Made by a program: the position numbers and the translations under genes. Source: Sabethes cyaneus (Eukaryota; Arthropoda; Insecta; Diptera; Culicidae). Taken from it: 64,000 nt of DNA. Positions 35,937 through 49,060 of this stretch are shown piece after piece; position 1 is the stretch's first letter, and each line of letters opens with the position of its first letter. The notes beneath the pieces are model-generated. The model ran no database searches and had not been told where the DNA came from. It saw nothing but the letters and a program-made list of their open reading frames with translations. The stretch covers positions 240,037,527-240,101,526 of the forward strand of contig NC_071355.1 in the NCBI RefSeq assembly GCF_943734655.1. The letters run 5' to 3'.

Positions 35937-38900
35937 GTTCAGATATCGTCTGTTTTGCCGCAGAGGTCATGTTATGCTTTTCATGAAATTATCGTGATAA
36001 AATATCTTTAAACTGATTCATTAAATTAATGAATTTTCTTCTTTTCCTCATTTTGTTTATTTACATTCACAAGCTGAAAGCTGTTGACATGGTAAACAGG
36101 CGGATATATTCTTCTATAAGTAATTATATGCTGTGCCCAACGCTGTACCACTTAATGAATACATTATATATTCATTATTTTCAATTTACAGTTTTCATTA
36201 TTCCTGTAAACTTTATCGATCACAAAAAAATGAATCAATAAACAATTAATTAACATAATTGTAATCGAGAATGGACCTTAAAAGTAAAAAATCTGACTAT
36301 AACTGAATCAGTCAAGCCACACTAACCATCATTGCTACAATCCTTGTCCATTTCACCGCAACCACTTTCGAATGGAGCGCATTCTCCTGCGGGCACGATA
36401 ACTTATCGCTGTTCAGTGAGCTGCATACGGGGCACAAAAATACAATCCATTACACACTTGAGCAGAGTCCCGCCATCAAGTGTAATAAAAAATGCCTCAC
36501 CAGCCACTTTATTGGCAGTGACATTTGTTCATCATCATATTTCGCTCTCTTTTATGTATATTATAGCCCCGAATGAACAAAACCCATTTCCTTGCTTTCT
36601 CCCCGTCGTTTTTCCATTTTTTTTCTCTCTCTCCCACGGTGCGCTTTCCTTTCGCAACCCCCGAGAACTGGGAGTTTGTGCGTGACCAACAGCCATCACT
36701 TGGCGGGGATGACACGACCCCGCACCTCTCGACAGCTGCTTGTTCTGGCTGTCTGGAACCACATGAGGTTTCAGTCTTTGATGTCCTGGTGTTATGATAT
36801 TTTTCTCCGATCCTCCCTTCGTCTGCTTTTCACTTGATCAACTTCGTCCTTGGGGTGGAATAACATTCCGCAGTGCCATCCAACCGAGCAGTGAGGTGAG
36901 CAGACTGGCGGCAGAGCCGCAGCAGTACACATGCATGATTTCATCGTAAATCACTACATTTATGGGTGATCCACCACCAACCCGGCAGTACCCCACATCC
37001 GCTCTCGCTCGGACCCTTAGGCGGTCGGTTGGTCGTTGGTTCGTGCTTCCGAGGCTGGCTTTCGAGTTAATGGATGTCATGGGTCCGGGTGGGCACAAAA
37101 AAAAAATAACATGCGAGAGTGGTTGGAGACAATAATAATGGCATAAAAACACGCGTATGACTGGAGTGCATCCAATCCACTCCGGCCTCCACTCGACTCG
37201 TCGCCGGACGGCAGCGGGCCCGGGGGTGTGGCAAGTCCGTGCGCGTGCATCCCAGGCAAAAATAAAAAGAACAGTCTGCTTGGCAAACAGTGCACAAAAA
37301 TGTGATCCGGGAGCACAAAAATGTGATCCGGGACGTACCCCGAAAAAAAATAACTGAAACGAAAACAATTCGTGGATGCTTTCCGATGCGCTCGAAAATG
37401 CATTGATTTATTATTGTTGTGTGTTTTTTTTTTCGATCGGCCTGTTCAGTTGGTTTCGCTTCAGCGGCTTTGTCGGGTCAAAGGAAAATATTGGGAATGA
37501 TGTTTCGGGATGTTTTATCGGCTAGAGAACACTGTATTAAAGAATTGTTTACAATTTATCCAATTATCATGTGCATCGGTTTATGGCCGATTTGATTGAT
37601 TCGTCCGCAGGGCTGTTTTCTCGAAAATCAAAACATTTATAGGACAATTGAGTTCAACAGGTTGGTTTTTTTTCTAGCGATTCAGATATTCAGTAGAAAT
37701 AACTTGGTTGCATTATTAAAAATACAATCATCGCTACTGGCGGTTTCAAATGTTGCTTGCCAAAACTTAACTGGTGTACTACATTTGGGAAATTAAAATA
37801 TCATGATTTAGAAATAGTTTTGTTGGTCAACGCCAGATTTATTTATGCATAGTTTTGTCAGCATGGTAGTAATAGTGTCAGCGACGAACCCGTTTAACGA
37901 GCTTTTGGAATCAATAAATGACCATGCGCACGCTTTTGTATTAAATAGATGAAGACGCATTGTGTTTTACTACATTTTGTGGACGCAACCAAATTTTAAT
38001 GTCACAATTTTTTCAGAAAATTTGTATTACGTACGAAACTGAGTAAAGGGTAAACTTCAGAAATTTTCAGAGAACGCTAGGGGGCGTTGCAAAACGGAAA
38101 GCATTTTTCCGTATAAATTACCTAAGAGAAATGAACCGAGTTTTCATGGTTGAGAAAAATTTCAGCTTGAATTTGTATCAAAATAAGAAGAGTTAGTGTT
38201 TTTTAAAGAATAAATTTAAATTTAAATATCAATTTTCAATTATTGGTGTATTTCATTCGTTACTTTACATTATACAGTCCAGTCAGATTCAAGCTTTTTC
38301 AGCTTGAATTTTACCCAAATCTTCACGTCATTTTATCAGTCCAAGGTGCTTCTTTAAACTTACGCCTCCAGTGATTCGCAGAATAAAAAGAACACTTCCC
38401 GTCGCAAATTATTATAAAATTCAATCAATTGCTCCACTCATCTGCAATCAGTCCGATTAATGGTCGTATATTTCACTGTTTGATTCACACCCCAATTCCG
38501 GGTACCGCACGATCTGCCACAAATGGGCGATGATAAAGTATTGCTTCCGCATCGAATTTACCCTTCCCTTCGGGTCGACGCTGGCTGCCGATACCTACCG
38601 GTAGCTCTCCGGTAGCTGCGTTCCTTCGTTCAACGGGACAACCAAGGCCGAAAGGAGCGGAGGAGGGTTTTCGAGCAAAACTTTTTGCCAACCGAAAAAA
38701 AAACTGCGCGGGGAAAAGCCACCATGCCGGTTGGTAATAAAACTGGTGATAAACCTTTTCCTTTTATTTTTTGCCTCTGCTGCCACTGCATTTTCCCGCT
38801 GCTGGAAAGAGACCTAAAAGTTATGCGCAAAAGGACCCGATATTTATTGATTTAGTGATTTATTCATTTGTTTTGACTTTTTGCTCGGCGCACTTGCGGC

Positions 38901-40625
38901 GGAAGACGATTATTACTGAACCGTTCGGTTCGTCCGCTGTATGATGGTAGTCCGCTGCCGAACGACCAACGCGACGCGAGCATGGCTCTGAATCGGGCTA
39001 TAAAACAAATCATATTTTCTGGCGAATGTTTTGTTCAAGGAGCCCAGTGATTTTTATGGTGATTATAATTTTTTTTTTGGTTTTCAAATCAATCATCCAA
39101 ACGAGCACCGCAAACATGTATCGCTGTTTGATAATAGTGTGTCAATTATGGTGCAAAAGAAATATGTTATTTCATTAGAAATAGCTGCGTTTTTCTGCTC
39201 CGTCGGTTTAGGGAAACGAATCAGACTAGATATGTTGCATTCAATTGACTGCTAAACGAGATATTTCATATCAGAGATTTAAATGAACCGAGTTACTGGA
39301 ATCGAAATGGATTGCGTATTTGAAAACCTCATATTAGCAAAGCTAATTCATATATGATGGAATTATAATATACTATATCTCTAATATTTTTACTTTTGTA
39401 TTATTATTTAAACTTTGTTGAGGTTACTGAGACAAAATGTGGCGTCCTCTCTTGTGTTTCAAGACCTGCACGCGGCCACCAAGGCAGGCAAAAGTTCATT
39501 AAAACTGTTGTAATAAAGTGCAGGCAAAACCTCCCTCGAGCTCCCCGGGAAACCGAACGAAGAGAATATATGTCATCCTGCTGTGCATTTGACAGTCAGA
39601 AAGCTTAGCTCTCCTCTTATGACCACGGCGACGACGACGGCGGACGAGCTGTTGGTGGACGTGGTTAGTACCTATTAAAACCTTCCCGAAACCGACAGTG
39701 CGACAACTTGTTTATCATCTCTGCGACAGGCGACAGTTCGCGGATCCCCGGGAATGTGCACCGGTGCCAGTGCCAGTCCGGATCCGACACGAAAGGGGGT
39801 TTCTGCATGTTTGCGGCGCGCGTGTGAGTGTGTGTGTGCACTGTCTGATCCCATGGGACGTCCCATATTTATCACCGCAGATACACTCACTCCCGTTCGG
39901 GTTCATGAACAGTAATGTCAGCCATTACTGGCGTTGCCGGTTGCCTTGCATGGCTGTAAAGCGAGTAAATACAACTGTTATTCTTTTCTGTTTTTCGCTA
40001 GACCATCATTTGTCTACTACACGTCAACGTTGACAGAGCTTTTCCGCAACATAATTTAGATTTTTGCCTTATCGTAAACCGTAAAGTCGTTAGAGTTGGG
40101 TCATAACTTAGAGAATTCTCTACGTAATGCTGATGTTACCAATTGAGCTTGACTGCCGAATTTAATTTCGAAATATTTGACATTCAATTCAGAAGCTATC
40201 ACTAAACTGTTTATCAGTGTTTCGGAGTTGATGTCAATAAACTTCGATACTGTCAAAAGCCATTCAAACTTTGATTTGCTAAGGATCGGTGCACTGATTT
40301 GATGGTTTCAGGAAATTGAACTTGCAGAGGAGTTCGTCAACAACTTTCAGATGCAAGTGACGTGGAAACATTTTGAAATGGTTTTATAAGCCACGATATT
40401 TTACAAAAAGAAGGAAATGGATGTCAACTGTTGGCGGAAATTGCTTTTTAAGCAACGTTCAAGCATTATGGCCTTAATGTGAAAACTTTAGACTACCAAC
40501 GAGCGAAAAGGTATTTCATTTAATTTCGTTTGTTTGAAACAAATTTTTTCTATAGACGAAGCTTTACTGATATCTTAAATGATCTGTTGGGGGAAAAAGT
40601 AAGTTAACTGAAGCCAAAAGGAAAG
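35937..40625. other. 4.7 kb low-copy core between inverted arrays
   Basis: The core has no sign of transposase, reverse transcriptase or an intact gene. The part from 36300 to 39960 is GC-richer and resembles host single-copy DNA: pyrimidine tracts at 36590-36650, a duplicated CAAAAATGTGATCCGGGA at about 37290-37335, and frames up to 176 codons on the minus strand without recognisable domains. The outer 300-600 bp on each side are AT-rich and unrelated to each other. It could be ordinary host DNA caught between two inverted arrays, or cargo of a very large foldback element. Confidence 0.5.
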
Positions 40626-40963
40626 CAAAAACTAAAAACTAAAAACTAAAAACTAAAAACTAAAAACTAAAAACTAAAAACTAAAAACTAAAAACTAAAA
40701 ACTAAAAACTAAAAACTAAAAACTAAAAACTAAAAACTAAAAACTAAAAACTAAAAACTAAAAACTAAAAACTAAAAACTAAAAACTAAAAACTAAAAAT
40801 TAAAAACTAAAAACTAAAAACTAAAAACTAAAAACTAAAAACTAAAAACTAAAAACTAAAAACTAAAAACTAAAAACTAAAAACTAAAAACTAAAAACTA
40901 AAAACTACAAACTAAAAACTAAAAACTAAAAACTAAAAACTAAAAACTGAAAACTAAAAACTT
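40626..40963 (-). repeat. (AAAAACT)n heptamer array, right arm
   Basis: About 48 units, reverse complement of the array at 35609-35936, with a few single-base variants (AAAAATT near 40795, ACAAACT near 40908, TGAAAACT near 40948). Confidence 0.98.
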
Positions 40964-40966
40964 CTT

Positions 40967-42835
40967 CTTGTCTTTTTGTAATCTTTCTTGCCTTATCTTA
41001 TCTTTTTCGGTGTAACTTATCCCTCTGTAGTTTTTCTTTCTTGTCTTCCTTGTCTGTCTTATCTTTTTTGTAGTTTTTGTCCTTACTACATCGTTTTGGG
41101 CTTTCGTGTCTCTTTTTAGGTTTTTCTTGTGTTTTTTCAGCGTATTTATTACGTCTTGCTTACGGTTTTTTGCGTCTTTCTGAAGTTTTTCTGACACCTG
41201 CCTTGCTTCTTTCTCATCTCTTGCATACTTCTTTCTAACATTACAATTCTTACGTCTTTCGTACGTCTTTCGTACGTCTTTCTTAGATCTGTCTTGCTTC
41301 TTTCTCAGGGGTTTCTTGCGTTTTATTGTGTATCTTACGTCTTTCTTATAACTTTATTTTGTCTTTCTCACGGCTTTCTTACGCTTTTTTACGACTTTCT
41401 CACGTTTTTCTCAGGTCCTTCTGATCCCTTTTCTACGTCTTTCTTTCATTTTTCTTTCATCTTTTATATGTCTCTCTGATACCTATTTTAGATGTTTCTT
41501 GCTTCTTCCTTACATCTTTCTTATGTCTTCGTTATGTCTTTCCCACGCATTTATTACGCCTTTTCTTATGTCCTTCTAAAAGCTTATTAACGCCTTTCTC
41601 ACGTCCTTCGTACGCCTTTATTACGGTTTTTTGTCTTCCTATTGCCTTTTTCTCACATCTCGCATCTCTCTTGCGTCTTTCTGAAGTCTTTCTTACGTTT
41701 TTCTTCTATGCTTCTGACACCTTTCTTACCTCTTTCTAACTTCTTTCTGACATTTTTCCTTTCATTTTTCTGACGCCTTTCTTAAGCCTCTCTTAGGTCT
41801 TACTTGCGGCTTTCTTACATCTTGCTTATGATTCACTTACGTCTTTTTGGCACCTTTCATATGTCTTCTTTGTTCTTTTAGGTCTTTCACAGGTTTTTTT
41901 ACGATATTCTTACGTCTTTCTCACGTCTCTCGTACGCCTTCCTTACCGTTGTCAAATATCTTTCCTACATCTTTCAGGCGTCTTTCAAACGTCTTTTTCA
42001 CTTTTTTCTTACATCGTTCTCATGTCTCTCTTACGTCTTTATTTTGTCTTTGTGGTGCTTTTCTCACATAATTCTTGCTTATTTCTTTGGTCTTTCATAC
42101 GTTTTTCCTCAGTCTTTCTAAAGTCTTTTTGGAGTCTTTCTTACCTCTTTCTAACGTCTGTCTTGCATTTTCCTTTCAACCAAACTCGTGATTTTAGTCA
42201 TTTCCTTTCGTCTTTCTAATGCCTTTCTAAATTCTTTCTTGTGTTTTTCTTACGTCTTGCTTACGTTTTACTTACGTCTTTCTTACGGTTACCCTTACCC
42301 TTTACACATAAACTTTCCTTCATCTTCCTTACGTCTTTTTTACGTTTTTCTTACTTTTTCTTACGTCTTGCTCGCGTCTTTATTACGTCTTCCTAATCCT
42401 GAGGTCTTTCCTACGTTCTTTTTAAGTTTTTTTGACGCCTTTTTATAACCTTCTAAACTCTTTCGGATATCTTCCTTGCGTTTTAATTTCTTCTTTCTGG
42501 TTTCTGACGCTTTTTAAGTCTTTCTTACGTTTTATTCAAGCCTTTCTGACGCGTTTCTTATATCTTCTTTGTCTTTTTAAATCTTTCTTGCGTCTTACTC
42601 AGATCTTCCTTGCGACTTTTTTCATATTTCTAGCGTTTTTTTACGTCCTTCTTACGATTGTCTTATATTTTTGATATCTACGTCTAATCTAGGTCTTTCT
42701 TGCATCTTACATGTTTTTTTTTTTTCTCAAGTTCTTTCACGCCGGTTTTATGCCTTTGTTACAGCTTTCTCACGTCTTTTCTTTTGTCTTTCCTTCGTCT
42801 TTCTTTTTGTCTTTCTTACGTCTTTCCTACCGACA
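40967..42835 (-). repeat. degenerate 11-bp repeat field, GTCTTTCTTAC unit
   Basis: Reverse complement of the 33.1-35.6 kb field: imperfect GTCTTTCTTAC units with the same level of decay. The length (1.87 kb) is close to that of the left field without its MITE (about 2.1 kb). Confidence 0.92.
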
Positions 42836-43085
42836 GAGTGTGGATTAGAGTCTCACTTACCAGCTGAACTATGTAATATATTTTTGGCCACAAATCAAAG
42901 TTTTGCAAAGTCAGACAAGTAAAACAGAAAACAGAAAATAGAGAATTTAAAAATCTGAAAACATGAAATAGAAAATCTAGAATCTGAAAATCTGAAAACC
43001 CGAAAATCAGAAAACAGAAAACCCGAATCGAATTAATCGTCTAGGTGCGGTCGCTGCGATTGCAGTTTATTGTTTTGATTATGGG
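42836..43085. other. AAAATCTG-like low-complexity stretch
   Basis: From 42920 to 43030 short AAAATCTGA/AAACAGA units recur. Their complements resemble the TTCTGATT units at about 32845-32870, outside the left 11-bp field, so a third mirrored layer is possible. Confidence 0.45.
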
Positions 43086-43630
43086 GAAAAAATTTGAAAA
43101 AATCATTATTTTTTTATTCAAGATTTTGATTCTGCAGTCTTTCCGCTTATTTTGATACTAAATTTGTAATGATCCGACCTCGGGAAGAGGCCGAAAAACG
43201 ATCATTATAACTTTTGAGTTTCGTAAACAAAACATAGTTTGAGAAAAAAGAAAAAGGAGACAAAATTTTATTTTTTCAGGAATCTTTTTTCTTCTTTTTT
43301 GTTTTTCTCACGCTGTGTTTTGTTTACGAAACTCAAAAGTTATAAAAGTCTTTGCCAAGCTACTACCAACAAAACAAAAAAAAGTTTGTTCCAATACGTC
43401 GTGTAGCTTCTGAGAAAAAGGTACATAAAGTTCGAAAATCATGGTTTTCCAGAAGCGGCGTTTTATTCCGCTGAAGTTGTTCCACGCCGCACTGGAATTC
43501 TTATGTGTATGATCGTTTTTCGGCCACTTTCCGAGATCGGATCATTACAAATTTACTATCAAAATAAGCGGAAAGGACTGCAGAATCAAAATCTGAAATA
43601 AAAAAAATAATGATTTTTTCAAAATTTTTG
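43086..43630. repeat. nested inverted repeat, 545 bp
   Basis: Outer arms of about 120 bp: 43086-43205 and 43511-43630 share TTTTGATTCTGCAG, CCGCTTATTTTGATA and GGCCGAAAAACGATC in opposite orientation at about 90%. An inner pair (about 43205-43238 and 43316-43344) carries AACTTTTGAGTTTCGTAAAC and its complement. The inner right arm is separated from the outer right arm by 160 bp of unpaired sequence, so the fold is asymmetric. No coding frame. Confidence 0.82.
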
Positions 43631-46549
43631 GTCGTTTGTGTCCCCTTAAATGCCGTAATCTCCAGACTATGGCGTGGATGACGTTGTGTTTCCACTTCCC
43701 ACTATAGTTTCTCTGTTACCTTAGAACAATACTCATATTTGCTATAATGCTGTATTCTGAGAGCCTGTCTTAATCTATTCGCCAACAAAATTTATTTTAA
43801 TCTACTGATAGAGTTCTGAGAAATTCAAATTGACGCACAATGTCACAAAGCCTTTGTCAGGAAACTACCGTATGTACTTCATACTTTTGTCAAAGTACCT
43901 AGTTCAATTATAATTATCGTAAAAGCATTTGATACTGCGTGATAAATATGCATTTTTTTGCAAAACTGTTTCCATTTCTTTAAAGTGTTCGTCGACTCCG
44001 AGCGAAAGTAATATGTAGTGCAACATACCGGAGCGAAAGTAATCCCTGTTGATCCTCAATTTTGCCAAACGTCAAACAACTGCAGTAACTGCTACATATA
44101 ATGCAGGGCGATTCGAACGTTCAGCGTCAGCAACGCGTAAATTCAGATTTCGCACTGCATGTAATAATGGAACAACAAGTTTACCAAAGAGCAAACATTT
44201 ACTCGTTAGGAACCTATCATCGGGTCTGTTGATAGCTAGCTAGCGCATACAGAGCCATTTCTAACGGCCAATCGGCCGTTGTAGTCGACGCGTCAGTAGC
44301 CCGGCAGGATACGGTTTATAGAGCCGCTGAGCTGAGCTCACGTCGAGAGTGATGGACCTCCGGTCGTTTACTGCTGACACTACCTGTGCGCCACCACGCC
44401 ACCGGTGCGTGCGGGTGGTGCGTGGTGTAGCGATATTGGTGGTTAGAAACTACGCAACGATCGAGTGAATGTTTTCTGCTTATTCACCATTATGCGACCA
44501 ACTGTGACACGCTGAGGCCTACTACGACACTGGTATTAACTAAATTTTACGACATGCTTCACCAGCAGTGCGATGTACTTCCACGTCATTCCATTGGCAC
44601 AGTAGGCAGTAGGCCGGTTTAATGCTGTGTTATGGGTGCTTTTTCCCCCATCCGGGGTGATGATCTCCGCCTGCTGGTATTCTACTAACCAGTTTTGTGT
44701 AGAAAGTGTGCGAAACGGTATAGGTATTAGGCACACGTGGCACTGTTCTCAACACTCCCTAACGAGCACCGCCCCTGTCGTATCTGACACTGAAGGAAAG
44801 CTTCAAAAAGCTTTAGCCTAAAACATTACATTAATTATCGCCACAGAACGGAAAAATTCGATTGAAAAAGGTTGTGAAAATTCTCGCCTACCTGCACAGT
44901 GTGATTGCCATGAATTTTCCCCGAAAATCTTATCACAGTGTACGGAACGTGCGACAGCATCTTCCGAACTCGATTCCGGTCGATTACGAAGCATGTTTTT
45001 CCATTAAATTGCTCAGTGGGCACCACCGTGATTAAATCGAAATCATTCAGCATCACGAAGTGTGATGTTTTTCTGCGTATCACATTCCACCGTCTCTCGT
45101 GCATTGCCAGCGAACGGCCACGCTGAGTAATGAGCTGTGATTTTTTTCTTCTTCTAAAAAAAAAACTCCCTACAGTTTCTGAAAGACCGTCGCAATTTTT
45201 TCATCGTTTGATTCGTTTCCATGCCTGCAACCGGAGTACTGTTTACCTTGCCATTATCGATGAGGTATTACGTACACGGGTAGCTTGTTTACGCTACACT
45301 TCGCAGTGATTACCTATCATGGTTCTAACATATAATGTTACACGGACAGCGTCTTTGCTCAGAAACGGTTTTGTATTTTCCAAGGAAAAATATGTCCCCC
45401 TGTGGGGTTATTTTACAATAGTTAGATATTTACTCAGCAAAGTAAATGCTACCCTTAATTTCTTCCAACTACCAACTCGGCAGTGAACTGCACTGAAATC
45501 GAGCCAATGTTTGAATGTAAATTGCAACCTATTGTGTGTGCTAGCTGTGCACTGATAGCCGCAATCTGCCTTTTGTCCATTCATTAGCTCAATAAATTAT
45601 CCCAGCCTACAGAGCCGTTGTGTTGCTCTGCTCTGGGGTACCTACGGGAAGTCGAGTTGAAGATTTTCAATTTAGATCCTTGACCGTATCGTTGTGTATT
45701 CCTTTTGGAATCGAGTGATGCTCGTCTAACCGGCAGGCAAGGCATAGACCGAGCTCCGACTGAGCATTGTAAGCTTTGAGACACATGATTAATGGCTACT
45801 CATTGGCATGCGTTTACTAGGCACAAGGCACAGTTCAGTAATATTATTTCGCTTCCGAAGTGGGTGCCGGTATTGTAAAAATCCAGTTTCAAATCTTTCG
45901 TTTATGATTTGAAGTCGAAAATCATTGTCAGTATTGTGACTCTAATTAATACGAATGAATAAGAATTTTCAAGCAAAAGTATGCAACACAGTCGGGAACA
46001 AATAGGGGCGGTGATTAAAAATGGTGTAAAGCACAATTAGAAATGCCCAAAACTCATTTCAAGTTGGTCTCTGTTTGAAGAAATTCTGTACTTGGGGCAG
46101 ATGCTGCGTTGAAATTATGTTGAAATGTTTAAATTCGTCTGTTCCTCGATGAGTCAATATTAGGAAGTGAATGGAGAATTATTTTGTATTTCGGTAACTT
46201 CCTCAAAGTACAAAAAATAAATCGTTTTCTGGACAAATTCTAGCTTTTAATTCTTGGTAAGCCGAATCACTAAAAGCACTCATCAAAATATGTTTTGAGC
46301 TTGGAAAACCTATATCTTTTGATGCCAAGAGCCAAGATACGTACGTATTCCCTAGCCCAGAAACGAGTTGAAATCATTATCTCTGGTAATCAAAATGAAG
46401 AAATCATTTATTATGGAGGCATAACAGTGCCCAAGTATCAATTTGGGTTTTATTACACTCATATGATGGCATTTAAGACCAAAATTGACCTTGAAAACCG
46501 TCTTAAGAGTACAATAAAACTCACATTGTTGCTTGGGTGGCCTATTTAG
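43631..46549. other. low-copy DNA, no gene supported
   Basis: A short direct repeat GGAGCGAAAGTAAT/CGAGCGAAAGTAAT occurs near 43998 and 44030. The GC-richer 44.2-45.7 kb part is single-copy in character. Frames of 60-90 codons occur on both strands without family resemblance. Confidence 0.5.
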
Positions 46550-47345
46550 TTCTCGACGAGCACTGTTTACGTCTCGTCTTCGTAGAGGACTACCAGCCTT
46601 AGTAGCGTTGTGTACATGATACATACATTTAATATGGCAGTGAAGGTTTCTATACCTTGGTGTCTTATGGAGTCTGTTATCTGATGTTGCCAACGACCCT
46701 CTGATGTCTGCCGCCTCGAACTCGTCCCCGTTAATTACAGCATCATTGCCTGTGCAAACCTTATCACACTTGATTTCTGCTGCTAACAGGTACTTGGTTT
46801 TAGACGTATTCACCATTAATCCAATCTTCTCTTCTCCACGTTTCAGCTTGATATACTGCTCAGTGGTTACTGAGCTTAGAACTTCAGACAAGGTTCACGT
46901 CGTTAGCGAAGCAGATGAATTGGCTGGATTTATTAAAGATCATGACCCGTACGTTGAAACCAGCACACTTCCTGACACCTTTCAGTGGGATGTTGAACAG
47001 AAGACAGAAAATATAATCGCCTTGTCGAAATCCCCCACGTGTTTCAAACGGGCTTGATAACACGTCTGATATGATCACACGGCACGATACACCATCTATC
47101 TTGACCTTAATCAGTCTTGTCAGTTTACCGGAAAAGCCATTTTCATCCATCATCTACCATTGCTCTTCACGCTCGATAGTATCATAAGCGGCCTTGAAAT
47201 CTATGAATAGATGGTTCGTGGGTAATTGCGACACTTTTGTAGGATCTGCTGAAACACATAGATTTGGTCCGATGTCGATGGCTCGTCCTCTAAACCGACT
47301 TGATAACTTTCCACCAACCGGCTAGCGACGATAGACGGCAACACT
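46550..47345 (-). mobile_element. RTE-like LINE reverse transcriptase, inverted fragment
   Basis: Read on the minus strand: a SYQVGLEDEPS-like block and an FKAAYDTIE-type first catalytic block (47160-47320), NGFSGKLTRLIKVKIDGVSC, FETRGGFRQGDYIFCLLFN, and SSQFICFANDVNLV (46890-46940), where the usual FADD is FAND, then GLMVNTSKTKYLLAAEIK and a decayed thumb region. The second catalytic Asp is lost and frames are broken, so it is dead. It matches the 20.2-21.3 kb fragment block by block. No 5' end or tail is visible. Confidence 0.87.
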
Positions 47346-47690
47346 ATCTACAGGTGGCGTTAAGAATAATAGTTGGTGTTGACGATGTTGATGATGATAA
47401 TAATGATGATGATGAAAATGATAATGCGAATACAGAGACAAATTCAATTCAGAATTCAGGTTAAAGTTCAGACACATTTGGGATTAACTCAGGTTCAAGT
47501 TCAGGAAAAACTGCGTTCATAGCTTTTCAGATTAGTCTGTATCTTCAACAGATAAGCACTGGCGAGCCCAGATCTAAACAGAAGGTGGAGCACCGATCAT
47601 TCAAAAGCATAGCTTGTTTTGACAATAGTCGAGTAATCGTAGGATGACGAATCTTTTTTACGTAATTGATTGTATAAAGAAAACCTTCTT
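47346..47690. other. short gap with a (GAT)n run
   Basis: An imperfect (GAT)n run lies at about 47379-47427. Otherwise no feature. Confidence 0.5.
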
Positions 47691-47846
47691 TATCAACAGA
47701 CTTCACAATCGGTTATTACAGTACACGACAATTACGAAGCTAGTGCAATGATCCTACTGACTCGTGCAGCACCGCCCAGACGAGATCCGTTGACTGACTT
47801 GTTAGACCAGCATAGTACATGGACGCTAACTGGACCGCAGATGGAA
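47691..47846 (-). mobile_element. tRNA-derived SINE, divergent copy
   Basis: The minus strand carries CTGGTCTAACAAGTCAG (anticodon-arm-like), AGTCAGTAGGATCATTGCAC and TGAAGTCTGTTGAT, collinear with the copy at 50.0-50.17 kb but diverged and missing the GTTCGAAT box B. Confidence 0.65.
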
Positions 47847-47899
47847 CGCAATCAAATTATAAGTTCGCAGCTCCGCCATTAAAACATTATTATCGCCAT

Positions 47900-48715
47900 T
47901 AGTCCCAGTCTGTCCACCCGTGAAGTTTGGATTGGATTTGAAATTAACCCTAAAAGTGAACTTTAGCTTCGCATATGGATTTGAATTCGAATTCGAAGTT
48001 GAAGTTGGACTTACCATTTTATTCAAATTTAGACTCGAAATTGAACTGTAAATTGTTGAAGTCCAATTGGACCTGAATAGGAAGTGAATTAACTATGGAA
48101 TTAAATTTGGTTTGATTTTTAAATGGGTCATTCAATTGAACTTCAAATTGTACTTAAAGTTGTTCCTGAAATTCCACTATAAACTAATCTTGATACTGGA
48201 CTTCGAAATTGAAATTAAAACAGCTATGAAATTAGACTTAAACTGGGACTTATGTTGGGCTTAAAATTGGACTTCAATTAAAGATGAGATCAGAAGTGAA
48301 ATTGGAATAGAAATAGTATCGGAATTGGACATAAAATTGGATTCAAAGCGAACATGAAATTTGATCTCAATGGGACTTGAATTTGCACTTGAAAGCCATA
48401 ATGAAATTGAAATTGAAATTGAACTAACTTAATATGAGACATTGTAACTGGACCTCAATTGAATTTCAAATTGCAATTAGAATTAGTGTTGCAATTGGTC
48501 TTAAAATCGGACAATAAATTGCACTCGAAATTTGAACTAAAATCGGATGTGAAACTGAAACTAAATTAGATTCGGAATTGGACTTAAAATGGGACATTAA
48601 ATTGAACTTGAAATAGGACTTTGAATTTGAGCTGGTTTGAACTCGATTTGTAGTTCGACTGGGAATTGGACATTAAATCGGACACATAATTGTATTTGGA
48701 ATTGGGCTTGAAACC
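47900..48715 (-). repeat. degenerate 12-bp repeat field, reverse orientation
   Basis: Imperfect units of GGACTTGAAATT / GGACTTAAAATT (complement of AAATTCAAGTCC). The same family continues in the opposite orientation from about 49060 onwards. Confidence 0.88.
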
Positions 48716-48862
48716 GGAGCCAGTCGTCGTTTGTTCGAATCTCGGCTGGAAGAGGCTATTGGAGTCAATAGGATCTATCATCAGCCCCGCAATTGTCCTA
48801 TATTCTAACAGCTAGCTATGAAGCCTGTCGTAAAAAACATTGTATTGAATTTGTTCTCGAAG
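48716..48862 (+). mobile_element. tRNA-derived SINE copy, 5' truncated
   Basis: Starts at AGCCAGTCGTCGTTTG, keeps box-B-like GTTCGAATCTCGG, and the body GGAGTCAATAGGATCTATCA ... ACAGCTAGCTATGAAG. It is the reverse complement of the 49.99-50.14 kb copy at about 93%. The A-box half is missing. Confidence 0.78.
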
Positions 48863-49060
48863 TTCTGGAGTTAAATTGGACTAGAAAATTATTCCATATG
48901 CAATTATTTTGCTTATTATGTAATACCGGCCTATTGAATTGACCACTCCAGATTGCACGCTTGCATCTTGAGAAATGATTTTGTCATACATTAAATTTGA
49001 TACAGAACGATGGGCACGTACCCTAGTGTGCTCCAGCCTGGGCACGCCAGTGCAGATAAG
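48863..49060. other. turning point of the 12-bp repeat field
   Basis: A unique ~200 bp stretch between the reverse- and forward-oriented fields. It contains GTGCTCCAGCCTGGGCACGC (49028-49047), whose near-complement recurs at 54186-54205. Confidence 0.55.

Noticed and set aside
36838..37368. 176-codon minus-strand frame in the core of the mirrored structure
   Set aside because: No recognisable domain; overlapping frames on both strands are nearly as long, as expected for GC-richer DNA.
35609..40963. Heptamer arrays as internal telomere repeats
   Set aside because: The units TTTTTAG/AAAAACT do not match the arthropod TTAGG repeat or other canonical telomere units, and they flank an internal core symmetrically.
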